From: an uncultured Nioella sp.
Lineage (GTDB): Bacteria > Pseudomonadota > Alphaproteobacteria > Rhodobacterales > Rhodobacteraceae
Length of the DNA: 64,000 bases
Reading direction: 5' to 3'
Assembly: GCA_947498125.1 (NCBI GenBank)
Contig: CANMJH010000001.1
Location: 1,364,001 to 1,428,000 of the forward strand
The position numbers were made by a program, and so were the translations under genes. This document shows positions 44,654 to 53,545 of this stretch, piece by piece. Positions within the stretch are counted from its first letter, which is position 1. Every line of letters begins with the position of its first letter. The notes beneath the pieces are model-generated. The model was not told the DNA's origin and ran no database searches. It worked only from the letters and a program-made list of their open reading frames with translations.

Positions 44654-45757
44654 TTAACCGCGTGATACGCGAGTCCACTGTTTGTCTTTATGTGAGTTAA
44701 GGGCGGCCTGTACAACGCGCTGCACCTCAAGCCCATCGCGGAACGTTGGCCATTTGGCCTGACGCGCCTCGATAGCTTCAAGGAAATCCTTGGCCTCGAT
44801 GATGATCTGATCCTGATATCCAGTGCCGTGACCCGGACCCAAGCAGAAGGGTTTGTAATCAGGATGGGCTGGACCCGTCAGGATTTTTGTAAAGCCACGA
44901 GACGCCTCCGGCCCCTCCGCCCGATAGAGCCGCAGGGCGTTTTGGTCTTCCTGATCGAATTTTATCGATCCTTTTGTTCCCATGATTTCATAGGCATAGC
45001 CCATTTTTCGCCCGGTCGCGACGCGGCTGAAATACATGTGGCCCATCGCACCGCTATCAAAGCGGCACATCATTTGGGCCTGATCGTCGTTGGTCACTTT
45101 GCCGCCGGGGCGGGTATGGTGAACGGTTTCGACCTCGGCCATGACGGTCTTGATCGGCCCCAGCAAAGCCAGCGCAGCATTGATCATATGCGGGGCCAGA
45201 TCGCCCATCGTTCCGTTGGCCATGCCTTCGGTCCGCCAGGTCGCGGGCGCTTCAGGATCAGAATAAAAATCCTCGGTATGTTCGCCGCGGAACCATGTGA
45301 TGTCGCCAATTGCGCCCTCTGCAATCAACTGGCGCGCATATTGGCTGGCCGGTGTTCTTATATAATTATAGGCAACCATGTTCACGACGCCCGTCGCCTC
45401 AGCGGCTTTGGTCATTGCCTCGGCATCGGCAAGCGTGGCACCCATCGGCTTTTCACAGAGCACAGGTTTTCCAAGCGAAAACGCCGTTTCCGCCGCCGCC
45501 CGGTGCGTGGATTGAGGGGTCGCGATGACGATAGCCTCGACATCAGGGTCATGGACCAGTTTTTCCCAGCTCGCTGTTGCGCGTTTGAACCCGTAAGCCT
45601 TGCGATATCCCTCGGCCGTTTCCGGTGTCGAGGCGCAAATCAGTTCCAAACGTGGGCGCAGTTTGGTGCCGAATACGGCCCCTACCGCAGACATGGCGAC
45701 AGAATGGGCCTTACCCATATAACCACCGCCCATAATACCGATGCCAATTTCACGCAT
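44654..45757 (-). CDS. Gfo/Idh/MocA-family dehydrogenase (2)
   Basis: 367 residues from ATG 45757 (GGGAGG with 5-base spacing; a GTG two codons earlier is possible). Rossmann loop GIMGGGYMGKAH, ATPQSTHRAAAE, VLCEKPMGATLADAE, and NGTMGDLAPHMINAAL. It is only distantly similar to the other Gfo/Idh here, so the two probably oxidise different positions or substrates. First gene of the minus-strand operon, sharing a control region with iolC. Confidence 0.85.
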   Translation of the reverse strand: MREIGIGIMGGGYMGKAHSVAMSAVGAVFGTKLRPRLELICASTPETAEGYRKAYGFKRATASWEKLVHDPDVEAIVIATPQSTHRAAAETAFSLGKPVLCEKPMGATLADAEAMTKAAEATGVVNMVAYNYIRTPASQYARQLIAEGAIGDITWFRGEHTEDFYSDPEAPATWRTEGMANGTMGDLAPHMINAALALLGPIKTVMAEVETVHHTRPGGKVTNDDQAQMMCRFDSGAMGHMYFSRVATGRKMGYAYEIMGTKGSIKFDQEDQNALRLYRAEGPEASRGFTKILTGPAHPDYKPFCLGPGHGTGYQDQIIIEAKDFLEAIEARQAKWPTFRDGLEVQRVVQAALNSHKDKQWTRVSRG

Positions 45758-45781
45758 CGCCACCTCCCTTTAAAATCCCAG

Positions 45782-45799
45782 TTTGCAACCGGTTGCAAA
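45782..45799. promoter_or_regulatory. LacI-type operator, perfect 18-bp palindrome
   Basis: TTTGCAACCGGTTGCAAA is a perfect palindrome in the 107-base divergent region between the Gfo/Idh gene (45757) and iolC (45865). Its core recurs with one mismatch upstream of the LacI gene (41374-41387), so one repressor probably controls both operons. Confidence 0.8.
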
Positions 45800-45805
45800 A
45801 TTTGT

Positions 45806-45832
45806 ATCTTGCGTTAAAGAAAAGCGCAAGAT
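45806..45832. repeat. Second inverted repeat upstream of iolC
   Basis: ATCTTGCG at 45806-45813 and CGCAAGAT at 45825-45832, with an 11-base spacer. It is different in sequence from the LacI-type palindrome next to it. Could be a second operator or an RNA hairpin in the iolC leader. Confidence 0.45.
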
Positions 45833-45864
45833 GAGTCGTGCGTTGAAAAGGGAGAAAACCAGAC

Positions 45865-46842
45865 ATGGTTCTTGAGGGGATCGCCAAACGCAAGTTTTTG
45901 GTCGTGGGCCGGGTCGGAATTGACCTCTGCCCCACGCCGGCTGGAACGGCGACAGAAGACGCAACCGACATGGTTGTCGGCATGGGTGGCAGCAGCGCAA
46001 ACATTGCCGCGGGTCTTTCCAAGTTTGGCTGCGAGACAGCTTTGGTCACCTGCGTGTCAGATGACGCGGTAGGCTGGTACTGTCTTAATCAGCTCGATCA
46101 CTACAAGATCGACAAGCAGTATGTTCGTAAGATCAAAGGTGAGGAACGGACATCACTGGCCGTTTATGAAAGCCGGGTCGAGAACCACCAATCCGTGATC
46201 TACCGCAACAATGCCGCTGATTTCCAAATGTCGATCGAAGATGTCGAGGCCGTTGACTACAGCCAATATGGCGCGCTTATCACGGCAGGCACGGTCTTTG
46301 CGGCAGAACCGTCGCGCAGCGCCACCTTCCGCGCGTTTGAATTGGCACGCGCCGCAGGTTTGCCGATTATCTTTGATGTCGATTACCGCCCCTATAGCTG
46401 GCCCTCGGCCGAGGTCGCATCGGATGTTCTGACCCGCGCGGGCGAGATGTCTAATGTCATTATCGGCAATGACGAAGAGTTTGGCTTTATGGCCGGGGAT
46501 ATCTCTAAAGGTTTGGACAAAGCCCGTGAATTGGCGCAAACCAGCGCCAGCATCATCGTTTACAAAATGGGCCCCGAAGGCGCCGTGACCTTCGCAAATG
46601 GCGAAGAATACCGCACCGGCATCTACCCCGTCGATGCGCTCAAACCAACCGGCGCCGGCGATAGCTTTATGGCAGGGTTTCTTGCGTCCCTGTCAGAGGG
46701 CCGCCCAATGAAAGAGGCCGTCCTGCGTGGATCGGCCAATGCCTCTATCACCGTCTCACGGGTCGGCTGCGCAGCTGCGATGGCCTATCCAAATGAATTA
46801 GACGACTTTCTTGCCACCCATCCAGGGCCCACCAGCGCCTGA
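45865..46842 (+). CDS. iolC: PfkB-family kinase, 5-dehydro-2-deoxygluconokinase (IolC-like)
   Basis: 325 residues. Ribokinase/PfkB fold: VVGRVGIDLCP and GGSSANIAAGLSKFG near the N-terminus, FDVDYRPYSW, IIGNDEEFGFMAG, and the C-terminal PTGAGDSFMAGFL with the catalytic Asp. It should phosphorylate 2-deoxy-5-keto-gluconate in inositol catabolism. A ketohexokinase-type substrate is possible, but adjacency to iolB and an IolJ-like aldolase supports IolC. Confidence 0.82.
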   Translation: MVLEGIAKRKFLVVGRVGIDLCPTPAGTATEDATDMVVGMGGSSANIAAGLSKFGCETALVTCVSDDAVGWYCLNQLDHYKIDKQYVRKIKGEERTSLAVYESRVENHQSVIYRNNAADFQMSIEDVEAVDYSQYGALITAGTVFAAEPSRSATFRAFELARAAGLPIIFDVDYRPYSWPSAEVASDVLTRAGEMSNVIIGNDEEFGFMAGDISKGLDKARELAQTSASIIVYKMGPEGAVTFANGEEYRTGIYPVDALKPTGAGDSFMAGFLASLSEGRPMKEAVLRGSANASITVSRVGCAAAMAYPNELDDFLATHPGPTSA

Positions 46843-46864
46843 TCCGAAAAAGGACGACAAGCCC

Positions 46865-47701
46865 ATGCATATTGCTCCGTATGACAACGACAATGCCCCC
46901 ATTGTGGCGGCAGGCAACCCTCTGGTTCCTTTGAACTATTTCAACATCGTCAAGTTGAAAAAAGGAGAAAGCTTTGAATATCAGGTGCCGGGATATGAAA
47001 CCTGCATCGTGCCCGCCACAGGGACGGTCCATGTCGAGGTTGAAGGCATCAGCTTTGAAAACCTCGGCAGCCGCGGCGTTGATGTTTGGGATGGCGAGCC
47101 TGAAGGTGTCTATGTCCCGTCAGGTGCGAAAGCCGTTTTTTCCTGCGTGTCGGATACCACTGAAATCTTCATCGCTGGTGCGAAATACGACAAAGTGCTT
47201 GAGCCCTTTGATGTGCGCGAGCATGACTTTGTGCAATATGGCTCGGACGATACAAAGACGCATCGCAAGATCAAACACATCCTTGGTCAAAAACAGCATG
47301 ACAAGGTCGGCCGCCTGTTGGTGTCCGAGCTGTACACCGTCGGTCAAGGCGGCTGGTCCGGTTTCCCCAGCCACAAGCATGATACGGACCGTCTTCCTGA
47401 CGAAACACGCCACGATGAAACCTATAACTTCCGCTTCCGGCCCAATCACGGCTCGGGCATGCAGATGTTACAGCGTGAAGACGGCAAACCGGGCGAAGCC
47501 TATCACATCGTGGACGGGTCAACCTTCTGTATCGATAAAGGGTATCATCCTTGCGTCGTGCTGCCGGGTTACGAGATGTATTATTTCACCATTTTGGGCG
47601 GCCTTAGCCAGCGTTCGCTAAAGCAGTTCTTCCAACCGACACATGAATATCAGGTTGAAACGATCCCCGGCATCAAAGACATGGTTGCGAAATTCAAATG
47701 A
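46865..47701 (+). CDS. iolB: 5-deoxy-glucuronate isomerase
   Basis: 278 residues from ATG 46865; the frame is open 54 bases upstream into iolC, but homology begins at MHIAPYDND. IolB/KduI bicupin: WSGFPSHKHD with metal His residues, DETRHDETYNFRF with Glu, and a later CVVLPGYEMYYF. Converts 5-deoxy-glucuronate to 2-deoxy-5-keto-gluconate, the IolC substrate. It overlaps the aldolase start by 4 bases. Confidence 0.88.
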   Translation: MHIAPYDNDNAPIVAAGNPLVPLNYFNIVKLKKGESFEYQVPGYETCIVPATGTVHVEVEGISFENLGSRGVDVWDGEPEGVYVPSGAKAVFSCVSDTTEIFIAGAKYDKVLEPFDVREHDFVQYGSDDTKTHRKIKHILGQKQHDKVGRLLVSELYTVGQGGWSGFPSHKHDTDRLPDETRHDETYNFRFRPNHGSGMQMLQREDGKPGEAYHIVDGSTFCIDKGYHPCVVLPGYEMYYFTILGGLSQRSLKQFFQPTHEYQVETIPGIKDMVAKFK

Positions 47702-48522
47702 CACTAGCGACTTTATCAGACGTTTTGTTGCCTGCCTTGAAAGAGGGGCACGCTGTGGCCGGTCTGGTCACACTTGGTTGGGAAGATATGCGCGCCTATG
47801 TGGCGGCAGCCGAGGCAGAAAACTGCCCCGTTATCTTGCAAGCCGGTCCATCGTGCCGTGCGCACACGCCCCTGCCAATTCTGGGCAAGATGTTCCGGCA
47901 TCTGGCCGAAGAAGCCTCAGTTCCGGTCGTGGCCCATCTTGATCACGGCTATACATTTGACGAATGCAAAGAAGCGCTGGAGGCAGGCTTTACGTCGCTG
48001 ATGTATGACGGATCCCGCAAACCTATTGATCAAAACATTGACGAAACCGCGCGCATTGCCGAGATGGCCCATGCCGCTGGTATTTCTTGCGAGGGTGAGA
48101 TCGGTTTTGTCGGCTATTCAGATGGGGAAGAGTCCAAGGGAACTGACCCAGAGGAAGCCGCGCGATTTGCCCGTGAAACCGGTGTCGACGCTATGGCGAT
48201 CTCTTGCGGCAATGTGCATCTGCAAACCGACCAATCCGGTGGATTGGATGAGGCCCGCATTCGCGCCATTGAGGCATTGACCGACGCGGCCTTGGTCATT
48301 CATGGCGGTTCGGGCGTGCCGGCCGCGCAACGGCAAAATCTGGCCCGCACATCGCAGATCTGCAAATTCAATATTGGAACCGAACTCAGGCAGGCATTTG
48401 GCAATGCGCTGCGGGACGCCGTGAATGCAGACCCGGCCCGGTTCGACCGCGTCTCGATCCTGAAAGAAACGCATGATCCTGTGGTCCGCGCCGCGCGCGC
48501 CGTCCTTAGGACCGTGCGCTAA
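47698..48522 (+). CDS. Class II aldolase (FbaA/IolJ-like)
   Basis: 274 residues. Zn-dependent class II aldolase: VVAHLDHGYTFDEC carries the catalytic Asp and metal His, SLMYDGSRKP, CEGEIGFVG, AISCGNVH, VIHGGSGVP and FNIGTEL. In the inositol pathway IolJ splits 2-deoxy-5-keto-gluconate-6-phosphate into dihydroxyacetone phosphate and malonate semialdehyde. That role follows from the iolC-iolB context; fructose bisphosphate or tagatose bisphosphate are alternatives. Confidence 0.8.
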   Translation: MTLATLSDVLLPALKEGHAVAGLVTLGWEDMRAYVAAAEAENCPVILQAGPSCRAHTPLPILGKMFRHLAEEASVPVVAHLDHGYTFDECKEALEAGFTSLMYDGSRKPIDQNIDETARIAEMAHAAGISCEGEIGFVGYSDGEESKGTDPEEAARFARETGVDAMAISCGNVHLQTDQSGGLDEARIRAIEALTDAALVIHGGSGVPAAQRQNLARTSQICKFNIGTELRQAFGNALRDAVNADPARFDRVSILKETHDPVVRAARAVLRTVR

Positions 48523-48529
48523 GCAAAAC

Positions 48530-48553
48530 GGCTGGACCCGAAAGGGGCCAGCC
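48530..48553. terminator. Hairpin between the aldolase and the convergent DMT gene
   Basis: GGCTGGACCC at 48530-48539 pairs with GGGGCCAGCC at 48544-48553 with one A-G mismatch and a GAAA tetraloop. There is no T-run; the convergent setting suggests termination for both genes. Confidence 0.55.
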
Positions 48554-48564
48554 CGCCTGCCCGC

Positions 48565-49410
48565 TTAATTCCGGTAAAACCGCAACATCGCCGCCCCACC
48601 AAGGGTTAGCGCGGTTGAAAGCACCTTCATCAAGCTAAGCCGTTCTTTCAGAACGAAAACGCCTATGAATAGTGCAAAAATGATGGATGTCTCGCGCAGC
48701 GCTGTGACCAAGGCAATCGGCGCTTGGGTAAAGGCATAAACGACCAGCACATAGGCCGTGAACGATGCGCCCCCGCCAATAATCATCACACGCCATTCTT
48801 TAAAAACTCGCGGCATGAGGCCGGGCCGAATGACCGGGGTAAAGACCAAAAACAAAGACCCGTTGATCAGCGCCGAAAGCGCAAAGAACCCGGTTCCTGT
48901 GCCCCCCAACCGCGCGCCAATTCCGTCGATCATCGAGTAAGCCGCGATAAACATGCCCGTCACCAAGGCCAAAACCGCAGCTTTTAACTGGAACACACCA
49001 TCGGCGCGCCGGGTCAGGCTGATTGATGCAATACCAAGGGCAATAAGCCCGATGGCGGCCAGTTCTTCTCGGCTAAACGTGACGCCCAGAAACAGAATGG
49101 AGGCCGCCGTGACCAAGAGCGGCGAGGCCCCGCGAGCAATCGGGTAAACCTGTGTCAGGTCCCCGATTTTATAAGCCGCCACAAGGAAAAGTTGATAACC
49201 GATATGCAGCGCCACGCTTGCCGCAAGGTAAGGATATGCTGCCGCCGTCAAACTGGGTGTGAATGGCAGCAATAGCGCGCCAGACAGGCCCTGCCCCAAA
49301 ACAACCGCGACCATCGCCGCCGTTTTATCTGCGCCGCCTTTGACAAGAGCATTCCATCCGGCGTGCAAAACCGCCGCCAGAATGACAATCAGAAAAATCG
49401 TGCTCGTCAT
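48565..49410 (-). CDS. DMT-superfamily (EamA) transporter
   Basis: 281 residues, ten predicted membrane helices in two EamA halves. KIGDLTQVYPIARGASPLLV ends one half and ALRETSIIFALFIGVFVLKERLS the other. Probably exports or imports a small metabolite. It is 54 bases downstream of caiD on the same strand, so a role with the caiD operon is possible but unproven. Confidence 0.78.
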   Translation of the reverse strand: MTSTIFLIVILAAVLHAGWNALVKGGADKTAAMVAVVLGQGLSGALLLPFTPSLTAAAYPYLAASVALHIGYQLFLVAAYKIGDLTQVYPIARGASPLLVTAASILFLGVTFSREELAAIGLIALGIASISLTRRADGVFQLKAAVLALVTGMFIAAYSMIDGIGARLGGTGTGFFALSALINGSLFLVFTPVIRPGLMPRVFKEWRVMIIGGGASFTAYVLVVYAFTQAPIALVTALRETSIIFALFIGVFVLKERLSLMKVLSTALTLGGAAMLRFYRN

Positions 49411-49464
49411 ATGCGCGGCCCTCCTGCCCTCACCAGATCATGCAGCGATCAAAGATGCAAAGCG

Positions 49465-50250
49465 TCAGTGGCCTTTCCAAACCGGATCACGCCCTTCGGC
49501 AAATGCACGCGCACCTTCAAGCTGATCCTCAGACCGGTACAGCTTTTCGACCGTTTCGAACTGGCTTTTTGTGATGCGGTTCATCGCGTCCTGAAAGCTC
49601 AACGCCTCGGCCTCGCGCACGATCTCTTTCAGCGCGGCATAGACCAAAGGCGGGCCCGAGGCGAGCACATCGGCCATCTCTCGCGCCTTGTCCATCAGCG
49701 TTTCTGCCGGATGGATCTGGTTGATCATCCCCCAACGCGCGGCTTCCTCGGCATCGATCCAACGCCCGGTCAAAAGCATCTCCATCGCGATGTGATACGG
49801 GATGCGTTTGGGCAGTTTTACACTGGCGGCATCCGCGACAGTGCCCGATCTGATTTCCGGCAAAGCAAAGCTGGCGTGATCGGCAGCCAGAATGATGTCG
49901 GCAGACAAGGCAAGTTCCAGCCCACCGCCACAGCAAATGCCATTCACCGCGGCAATCACGGGTTTGTTGAGCCCGCGCAATTCCTGCAACCCGCCAAACC
50001 CGCCTTTGCCATAATCGCCATCCGCCGCGTCGCCATCTGCCGCCGCCTTCAGATCCCAACCGGGACAAAAAAACTTGGGGCCTGCCCCTGTGATGATTGC
50101 AACGCGCAGCTCTGGATCATCGCGAAACTCGGTGAAAACCTCGCCCATGATCCGGCTTGTTTTCAGGTCAATCGCATTGGCCTTGGGCCGGTCAAGCGTG
50201 ACCTCAAGCACATGGCCGCGGGTCACTGTTTTAATTGGCGAGCTGGTCAT
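49465..50250 (-). CDS. caiD: Carnitinyl-CoA dehydratase-like enoyl-CoA hydratase
   Basis: 261 residues. Crotonase fold, strikingly similar to E. coli CaiD over its length: LDRPKANAIDLKTS, ITGAGPKFFCPGWDLKAA, GGGLELALSADII and ASFALPE with both catalytic Glu positions, and the C-terminal FAEGRDPVWKGH. Interconverts crotonobetainyl-CoA and carnitinyl-CoA. The ATG overlaps the stop of the CoA ligase gene by 4 bases. Other short-branched enoyl-CoAs are possible substrates. Confidence 0.85.
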   Translation of the reverse strand: MTSSPIKTVTRGHVLEVTLDRPKANAIDLKTSRIMGEVFTEFRDDPELRVAIITGAGPKFFCPGWDLKAAADGDAADGDYGKGGFGGLQELRGLNKPVIAAVNGICCGGGLELALSADIILAADHASFALPEIRSGTVADAASVKLPKRIPYHIAMEMLLTGRWIDAEEAARWGMINQIHPAETLMDKAREMADVLASGPPLVYAALKEIVREAEALSFQDAMNRITKSQFETVEKLYRSEDQLEGARAFAEGRDPVWKGH

Positions 50251-52280
50251 ATTGGATCTCCGAGGGTCAAAAGGGCATCCGCTGCGATTGCAAAATCGGC
50301 GCCGGCGAGAATGGGGTTAACCTCAACTTCAATAAGGCGCGTTTGATTGGCACGTACAAACTCTTGCACGGCCAGCACAGCGGCAACAAGGGCGTCCATG
50401 GCCACCGGGGGGCCATTGCGATACCCATTCAGGATTGGCGCAATTTTCAGGCTGCCCAAGGCCGCGCGAATATCGGCGTCTGTGGTGGGCAACAGCAAGC
50501 TTGCCGTATCGCGCAAGATCTCGGTCCAGATCCCCCCTGCGCCAAGCGTCAGCACAAAGCCATGCGCCGGATCGCGGGTTACACCCAGCAGGATTTCAGT
50601 AACTGTTCCGGTGATCATTTCTTCTACAAGAAATGCGTCAGCTGGCATGGTTTCAGCAGCCTTGCGAACGGCATCCGCGTTCATCAGGTTCAAGCAAACC
50701 GCGCCTGCGTCGGATTTATGCGCCACGCCTTCACCCTTCAAGACAACCGGGTACCCCATTTCCTCGGCGGCCTGCCCTGCCGCATTTGGGGAATTTACCT
50801 GCACAGATCGCGGCACGCGCAGGCCCGCTGCTGCCAGTGCGGTTTTGGCTTCCACCTCGCTGACGGTCTGCCCGCCAGACACATGGCCAACCGGCCATAG
50901 TGGCTCTGGCGAAACCTGTCCAATCTGGGAGGCAATCTCAATCGCGCTCAAGGCCTCAACAATTCCGTTCAAAGGCACCAACCCGGCAGATATGGCTTGG
51001 GCCGCAACAGTCTCGGGCAAATTTTCGGGCAGGCTGGACACCAAAGCCAAGGGCTTGCCGCTTTCCTCGGACGCGATTTTCATCCCTTCGATCACACAGT
51101 CCCAAACACTTGGATCGCAGCGATCAGCGCGTGGGTAATCTACGATGACACAGCCAAGCGCCAAGTCGCCCTGCATCATTCCCGCAAAAGCCGCGCCCAT
51201 CGAGCGCCCATCGCCCCAGATATAAGTGTGGTAATCCAGCGGGTTGGCCAGCGCCACTTTCGGCCCTAATGCTGCCGATAGGGCTGCATGCTGCGCCCCG
51301 TCCAGCGGTGGCAGGGATATATCCCGCGTTTCCGCCAAATCCGCGACAAGACTTGCCTCGCCGCCAGAACAAGACATGGAGCCAATGCGGTTCGACGCTA
51401 AAGGCCCGACCAAGTGAAGAAGCTTCAACGCCTCCATAAACTCAGGCAAATTCGTCGCTTCCCCGATGCCCAAGCGGCGCAATAAGGCGCTGGCGCCGGC
51501 CGCACTGCCAGCCATTGAGGCTGTATGAGAGACCGCCGCCGCCTGCGCGTGGTCCGATTTTCCGGCTTTGACGGCAACAATCGGCTTGCCCAATGCGCGC
51601 GCCATATTGGCCATTGCCTGAAACCGCTCTAAATCGGCAATGCCTTCGATATAGAGGCCCAATGCGGTGACGCGTGGATCTTGCAAGACCCCCATCGCCA
51701 TCTCAGATATATCTGTCTGCGCCTGATTGCCTGCTGTCAGAACATACGCAATTTCCAAACCGCGCGCCTGCATGGTCATGTTGACCGCAATGTTCGAACT
51801 TTGCGTGATAATTGCGGCCCCGCGTGTCACCGGAACCAACCCGTGTTGGTCTGGCCATAAAGTGACATTGTCCAACGCGTTCAGCAGGCCATAGCAATTG
51901 GGGCCAAGGATTGGCATATCGCCTGCGGCGGCAACAAGCTCGGCCTGCAAATCTCCACCATCGACCAACTCGGCCGTTGCTTCCGAAAAGCCCGAGGCAA
52001 AACATATCGCCCCGCCCGCGCCCAATTCCGACAGCTTGCGGACCATCTCAACCGTCAGGTGGCGGTTCACTCCAATGAAAACCGCATCCGGCGGCGATGG
52101 AAGCGCGGACAGATCCGCGCAACACGCGATCCCCCCCAAAGTATCTCGCTTGGGATGAACAGGCCAAATCGCGCCGTTGAAGCCAATTTTCTGGCACTCC
52201 AGAACCACGGCCTCGCACCATGCCCCACCACCGATCACCGCAATCGACCGGGGGCGCAACAGCCGATCCAATTTATGCAT
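50247..52280 (-). CDS. ADP-forming (NDP-forming) acyl-CoA synthetase
   Basis: 677 residues from ATG 52280 (AGAGG upstream; the longer frame has no homology). Order: CoA-binding Rossmann (RSIAVIGGGAW, 1-130), succinyl-CoA ligase-like domain with the phospho-His loop in SHTASMAGSAAG, and C-terminal ATP-grasp (MGYPVVLKGEGVAHKSDAG). Unlike E. coli CaiC it makes ADP, not AMP. In this operon it probably activates a betaine-type acid such as crotonobetaine or gamma-butyrobetaine. DddX, an ATP-dependent DMSP lyase, belongs to the same superfamily, so DMSP is an alternative. Confidence 0.8.
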   Translation of the reverse strand: MHKLDRLLRPRSIAVIGGGAWCEAVVLECQKIGFNGAIWPVHPKRDTLGGIACCADLSALPSPPDAVFIGVNRHLTVEMVRKLSELGAGGAICFASGFSEATAELVDGGDLQAELVAAAGDMPILGPNCYGLLNALDNVTLWPDQHGLVPVTRGAAIITQSSNIAVNMTMQARGLEIAYVLTAGNQAQTDISEMAMGVLQDPRVTALGLYIEGIADLERFQAMANMARALGKPIVAVKAGKSDHAQAAAVSHTASMAGSAAGASALLRRLGIGEATNLPEFMEALKLLHLVGPLASNRIGSMSCSGGEASLVADLAETRDISLPPLDGAQHAALSAALGPKVALANPLDYHTYIWGDGRSMGAAFAGMMQGDLALGCVIVDYPRADRCDPSVWDCVIEGMKIASEESGKPLALVSSLPENLPETVAAQAISAGLVPLNGIVEALSAIEIASQIGQVSPEPLWPVGHVSGGQTVSEVEAKTALAAAGLRVPRSVQVNSPNAAGQAAEEMGYPVVLKGEGVAHKSDAGAVCLNLMNADAVRKAAETMPADAFLVEEMITGTVTEILLGVTRDPAHGFVLTLGAGGIWTEILRDTASLLLPTTDADIRAALGSLKIAPILNGYRNGPPVAMDALVAAVLAVQEFVRANQTRLIEVEVNPILAGADFAIAADALLTLGDPI

Positions 52281-52337
52281 GCCTGGCCTCTTTCTGAGTT
52301 GAAAACCTATACCTCGGAGCCATCTGCGGGCTACCAT

Positions 52338-53498
52338 TCACGCCCCCAAAGGCCGGAACAATTCACGGCCAATAATATGGCGCTGAATTTCGCTTGTGCC
52401 GTCCCATATCCGTTCAACCCGTGCGTCTCGCCAAAAGCGTTCAATTGGGTAGTCATTCATCAGCCCCATACCGCCAAAGATCTGAAGCGTCGCGTCCGTG
52501 ACCTTTGCCAGCATCTCACTTGCAAAGACTTTGGCCGAAGCGATCTCTCGGTTCGCGGGCAACCCCTGATCCAGCCGCCAAGCCGAATTCAGCGTCAAAA
52601 GATCCGCCGCATCGATATCCGTGATCATGTCAGCGATCTGGAAGCTGACGCCCTGAAACTTCGCGATCTGCTGGCCGAACTGTTTGCGATCCGCCGCGTA
52701 ATTCAAGGCATAGTCAAAAACCCGCCGCGCCCGCCCGACGCTCATCGTGGCGACAGTGATCCGCGTGGCATAGAGCCATTCGTTCATCACCGCAAAACCG
52801 CCATCAACCTCGCCCAAGACCTGCGCGTCTGGCAGGCGGCAATCGTCGAACTCGAGTATCATGTTCTTGTAGCCGCGGTGGCTGACCGACTTATACCCAT
52901 CGCGAATTGTAAAGCCCGGCATGCCGCGATCGACCAAAAAGGCGGTGATGCGTTTCTTGGGGCCTTTGTCGGTCATGTCTTCGCCGGTTGCGATAAAGAC
53001 GATGATGAAATCGGCATGATCCGCGCCTGAGATAAAATGCTTGGTCCCGTTCACAACCCAATCGCCGCCATCACGGCGCGCCGTGCATTTCATGCCGCGC
53101 ACGTCGGACCCGGCATCGGGTTCGGTCATTGCCAACGCATCCATGCGCTCGCCACGTATGGCCGGTAAAAGATAGCGATCAATCTGCTCGCCTTCGCAGG
53201 CCATCAGAATGTTTTGCGGGCGCCCAAAGAAATGCGTCAAAGCCATAGATCCACGGCCCAGCTCGCGTTCAACCAGCGCAAAATCAACATGGCCCAGGCC
53301 GGCCCCGCCCACGTCTTCGGGAAAGTTGCAGCCGTAAAACCCAAGATCCAAGGTCTTTTGTTTGATCTCTTGCGCGATCTCTGCGGGAACGTCGCCGGTG
53401 CGTTCTACAAGCTCTTCGTGAGGGTATATTTCGTTCTCCACAAAGCTGCGGACGGTCGAGACAATCATCTCTTGTTCTTCACTTAACCCGAAATGCAT
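52338..53498 (-). CDS. Acyl-CoA dehydrogenase
   Basis: 386 residues. FAD acyl-CoA dehydrogenase: ALAMTEPDAGSDVRGM, the KHFISGADHADF middle domain, RKQFGQQIAKFQGV and QIFGGMGLMNDYPIERFWRD in the C-terminal helical domain. At the usual catalytic-base position the sequence is IWDGTSEIQ, with Asp (about residue 366) in place of the MCAD-type Glu. First gene of the operon with the ADP-forming ligase and CaiD; likely desaturates a betaine-CoA such as gamma-butyrobetainyl-CoA. Confidence 0.85.
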   Translation of the reverse strand: MHFGLSEEQEMIVSTVRSFVENEIYPHEELVERTGDVPAEIAQEIKQKTLDLGFYGCNFPEDVGGAGLGHVDFALVERELGRGSMALTHFFGRPQNILMACEGEQIDRYLLPAIRGERMDALAMTEPDAGSDVRGMKCTARRDGGDWVVNGTKHFISGADHADFIIVFIATGEDMTDKGPKKRITAFLVDRGMPGFTIRDGYKSVSHRGYKNMILEFDDCRLPDAQVLGEVDGGFAVMNEWLYATRITVATMSVGRARRVFDYALNYAADRKQFGQQIAKFQGVSFQIADMITDIDAADLLTLNSAWRLDQGLPANREIASAKVFASEMLAKVTDATLQIFGGMGLMNDYPIERFWRDARVERIWDGTSEIQRHIIGRELFRPLGA

Positions 53499-53545
53499 GG
53501 CGTTCCCCTCTTTGGATTTTCAAAATTCTGGACTATCCCTTGCGA

